NCBI GenBank assembly: GCA_009103225.1
Contig: RHPI01001921.1
Coordinates: 115,837-162,824, forward strand
Direction: 5' to 3'
From: Chlorokybus atmophyticus
Lineage: Eukaryota; Streptophyta; Chlorokybophyceae; Chlorokybales; Chlorokybaceae
Length of the DNA: 46,988 nt
Made by a program: the position numbers and the translations under genes. This document shows positions 44,168 through 46,988 of this stretch, one piece after another. Below the pieces are notes generated by a model, which had not been told where the DNA came from, did not search any database, and saw only the letters and a program-made list of their open reading frames with translations. Position 1 is the stretch's first letter. Every line of letters begins with the position of its first letter.

Positions 44168-44575
44168 TTACGCCGCGCCATGATCATACAAGAGTCCAAG
44201 GTAATCCTACAATACGGCAGAGGACTTTGTGAGCGCGCGCGAGACGTCTGCGTATACAGAATAGTAAGAGTGTGCGCGCGTGTGTAGCGACGGTGTGTGC
44301 TTGTCTCTGCAGATCACGCATGGCACGGTATCTTACAAACGCATCTATTTGTTCCGCAACCTTGCGAGACCTCCTTCGAGGACTTCCAGCAGCAAGTGCG
44401 CAGGATGTTCTGTTCGCTTGAATATTGCGACATTCAACTCAAGTACTACAGCATTGCTGGGGAGGCCAATGTCCTCAACGGTGATGAGGGCTGGCACGAT
44501 TTGTGGCAGCATGTGCTGGACTTTGGAGTGGCGTTCTTGGATCATCCATTGAGGATCATTGTGGAGACTCGGTGA
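44168..44575 (+). pseudogene. PB1-domain gene fragment, copy 2 (frameshifted)
   Basis: A short upstream exon ends at about 44200 (ATGATCATACAAGAGTCCAAG then gtaatc) and corresponds to the short exon of copy 3. The PB1 exon is 44313-44575, after ctctgcag, and ends ETR and TGA. It encodes YKRIYLFRN, then, after a net one-base shift, SFEDFQQQVRRMF, DIQLKYYSIAGEANVLNGDEGW and the last strand PLRIIVETR. The shift makes the copy non-functional unless the assembly is wrong there. Confidence 0.7.
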
Positions 44576-45440
44576 GCCGTGATGTGCATGTGACGTCTTG
44601 GTCTTTCCGCCTGAGTGGAAGATGAAGCAAAGTGTGACACTCTGTGCTCAGGGCTGGGGGCCAATGACAATCATCACAGGGCGAATTGTCGTGGTGATGC
44701 AAGTTGGCTGTGTGGCTCAATGGCAAGAATGACATGTCTAGTCAAGACTGGCAAGTACAGGGCTGGCACATGCTGACTGAACTTCTAGTAAGACTTGCAG
44801 TAAGACTTGAAGTCTGGAGGGCTGGCTGTTGGACAGCCTCCAGAGACCTTCATAACACAAGGCTGTTAGAAACCGCAGACTCAACTGAGTTGCTCCGGCT
44901 GCTTCTGCATCAGCTTTGCAGCTGCACAGCTGTCCTTGTTTCAGTTAGCCTAGCTGACACAACGAACTTAAGCTCGGCAACATCCGCTTCTGACCCATCA
45001 CCAACCATGTGGAGAAAGCAACTAGCGTCCAGGTTATATACACGGCCAGTATCGCACGACTCCTCCTTTCCACTTCCTTTCTCCTGGCAATCCTGGTTGA
45101 GCTGCTGGTGTACTTGACACGCAACCTTGGCGCCAGTGACAACAGATGCTGTAGTGTCATTGTGACAATGCATCTGTAGCATGCAACGCTGTCTCCTCCA
45201 TCCCTCGCAGGCCCCACCCATAAACCTCCTTAAGTGTTGGGAGTTTGTCAAGCTCTGCCCACCTGTGTCCTGAGCAACAAGTTCTCCTTCAACAGGACTG
45301 CACACTGTATTATGCTTGCATCAGCACGGTCATACGCCCTATGTTTGGCCCTAGCCACATGTTGCCCAAGCACTGCTTCAACTTGCAGCTAACAGGCAAG
45401 AGAGACTGATCCATCATCATCATCATCATCACAGCACAAC

Positions 45441-45990
45441 TCACCTAGTCGCCACCACGACACGCACCGGTTGTTCCAGAAACGCCGCGTGGGCCTCTCC
45501 AAACTCTCGCACATGGTGCCCCAGCGCTTGCCAGTCCTCTTCATTGTTGAGACTCCTGGCCTCCCCAGCGAGGTTGAAGTACTTCAGCCGGATGTCAAAG
45601 GCTTGCAAGCCTAACCAGCCAGCGCACTTGATGCTGAAACTCCCCGAAGGAGAGTTCGCAGAGGCCGTTGTGGAATCTGTATTGGCGATTGCAAGTCTCC
45701 GTGCTTTATACGTGATCTGCAGACACACAGCCCCTTTCTCTCTCTCTCTACACACACACATACAGCTGTTTTGCATCAAGATCTTACCTTGAAGTCTTGT
45801 GTCACCATGCCCATGATGCGTGTACTGGGCCCTGCTCATGCGCATGCACGACGGGTGCTGGGATGAGATGCTCATGTGTACACAAACACATGCGGGAGAG
45901 ACTTTACCTTGACTTGCTGCGTGTGTCGTCCGCAAGCACACCCTTGCAAGGTTACCCTTTCTCCCCGATGATCCTGACGGAAGCCCATAC
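45441..45990 (-). CDS. PB1-domain protein, 3' part of gene, copy 3 (intact exons)
   Basis: On the minus strand, an exon ending at 45908, the 44-base exon 45831-45788 and the last exon 45716-45441 join in phase. The last exon starts ITYKARRLAIANTDS (basic strand of PB1) and continues DIRLKYFNLAGEARSLNNEEDW and PVRVVVATR before TGA. The LKY...NNEEDW segment is the acidic OPCA part of PB1, so the domain could act as both donor and acceptor in PB1-PB1 pairing. The upstream end of the gene was not found; its first recognisable coding part is near 45990. PB1 domains occur in NLP/RWP-RK factors, NBR1, ARF/IAA proteins and kinases; which applies here is unknown. Confidence 0.6.
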
Positions 45991-46988
45991 CATTGTCAGT
46001 TGAAGGGCTCACACAAACATGTTGATTTGGCGCATTGTGAAAAACTGGTCAGGTCGCTGAACATGTGAATGGAGTTCCTGAACAAGCATGCATACACTAC
46101 AACAACACGCATGCAGTCATCCAACATGCATTTCTTGTTGCAGACGCAACGGCATTACACTAACATACAATGGGGACACTGAGCCGCAAGAGGTTCCGGA
46201 AAAGAAGGCCGCCGCCGCCGCCGTCACAAGGACGAAGCAGAACGCTGACAGCAACTGAATCCCCACAAGGCAAGAGAAAGCACATGTATGCTAGCAGTTG
46301 AAAGAGTATCTGCTACATGTCGGGATGCGGCTGAGGTCATCACGCCTTATTTGAACACAAGTGAGGTCGTCAAGTGACGCCTTCTAGTGTTCAAGCAAGT
46401 GAGTCGCGCTCATCAAGCCAGCCTCACTTGAGCAGCAAGTTGATGGGCTGACTTCAAAGTGTGAAGTATGGCATCATCAAGCCGTGACTTGATTGCATGC
46501 GGTCTCATCAAGCATCAAGTAAGGCTTACCCGAAGGTCATCATGACCTTCGCTTGGTGATGTGGCATCAATGCGTGCATGTCTGGTTGGTGTCGCGACGG
46601 TCATGTTATGATGGTGGAATGCTGGTGTTGTCAAACTCCTGTATGATGGCAAGCAGGTTGGGGTTTGATGCTGCTCTCTACCAGCATTCCCCAGATTTTG
46701 TGAAAGGAGCAGCTCGGGGGTCCTCAGCTTGCGTACGCAAGTGACAGGTGTTTGCGCATCTGCCTACCTATCATAGTGGTAGTTGATTGAATGGCACTCT
46801 CCTCTCTGGCTGCAGCTCAAGTGAACCATACCGGTACTCCTGCATGTTTGGCTGTGCTTTGTGTGTGTCTCGTGTGCCTGCCTAAGTTGCTGTCAGCCTG
46901 ACTGCTTCGTCCTTGTGGCGGCGTCCTCCTCCAGAACCTCCTCAGGGCTGCTGCCAGCTCAGCGCCCCTCTCCTACGCCCGCCCCCCC
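45991..46988. other. Right-hand end of window, no supported gene
   Basis: A 43-codon basic frame starts at 46170 without family resemblance. From 46320 to 46560, words such as TCATCAAGCC, CAAGTGA and GTCATCA recur irregularly, like a decayed minisatellite. The window ends in a short C run. Confidence 0.45.

Larger units (their letters stand above)
42946..45210. repeat. Tandem segmental duplication containing PB1 copies 1 and 2
   Basis: Two units run in parallel: 42946-44010 and 44313-45210. Matching blocks are the PB1 exon, the stretch after its stop (GAGTGGAAGATGAAGCAAAGTGTGAC words at about 43235 and 44615), the S1-tail block (43500-43600 and 44705-44790), and a longer block beginning CAGACTCAACTGAGTTGC (about 43676 and 44876) and ending in GCAACGCTGTCT. 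Confidence 0.8.

Noticed and set aside
44704-45117. 137-codon frame after PB1 copy 2
   Set aside because: The same DNA block in the sister unit (43500-44010) is not open in that frame; no family resemblance.
46170-46301. 43-codon basic frame
   Set aside because: Short, includes a CCG repeat, and nothing supports it as a gene.

Overview
The window is nuclear DNA from a eukaryote. Coding regions are split by many short GT-AG introns whose reading phases match across junctions, there are no operons, and a split-free tRNA-Arg gene with Pol III features is present. The gene set points to the green lineage and to a flagellated alga: an LFR-type plant SWI/SNF subunit, an RLK/Pelle receptor kinase, a plastid S1-domain protein of the PSRP-7/EF-Ts kind, a SHIPPO-repeat (flagellar type) protein and an XRRA1-like LRR protein. 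I cannot name the species.

Layout. 54-3072 (-) is an 11-exon tyrosine recombinase of Crypton type with a GCR1_C-like DNA-binding tail; the catalytic residues are present with the spacing seen in Cre. 4461-5969 and 5972-6440 are two adjacent pogo/Tigger-like DNA elements that share terminal repeats; the first keeps the 3' end of a DDE transposase, the second is a MITE. 6441-10748 is gene-poor, with a tRNA-like element (7464-7540), a 79-bp duplicated repeat and tRNA-Arg(CCG) at 9366-9437 (-). 10749-15224 (+) encodes a protein with a LOV-like domain lacking the photoactive cysteine, a second degenerate PAS/LOV, and an SNF1/AMPK-like kinase. A 305-base poly-C run ending in N (15775-16080) is probably an assembly artefact.

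16874-18875 (+) is a SHIPPO-repeat gene with two candidate alternative last exons. 19390-20769 (-) is the ESCRT-III gene VPS60/CHMP5. 21139-25576 (+) is a receptor-like kinase interrupted by an 853-base N gap. 26122-30625 (-) is an XRRA1-like LRR gene. 31671-34579 (+) is the LFR-like ARM-repeat gene. 35561-36000 (-) holds a decayed retrotransposon gag piece.

39761-42746 (+) encodes a plastid S1-domain protein with a very long acidic VAPAVPE repeat tail. Downstream (42750-45990) lies a segmental-duplication zone holding three PB1-domain exon copies, two decayed on + and one intact on -, plus copies of the 3' end of the S1 gene.

The host genes are independent transcription units. Three of them (SHIPPO, XRRA1-like, VPS60) are compatible with ciliary or membrane-remodelling functions, but nothing shows a shared pathway. 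All exon models are mine, from splice signals, phase and family resemblance; none is backed by transcript data.
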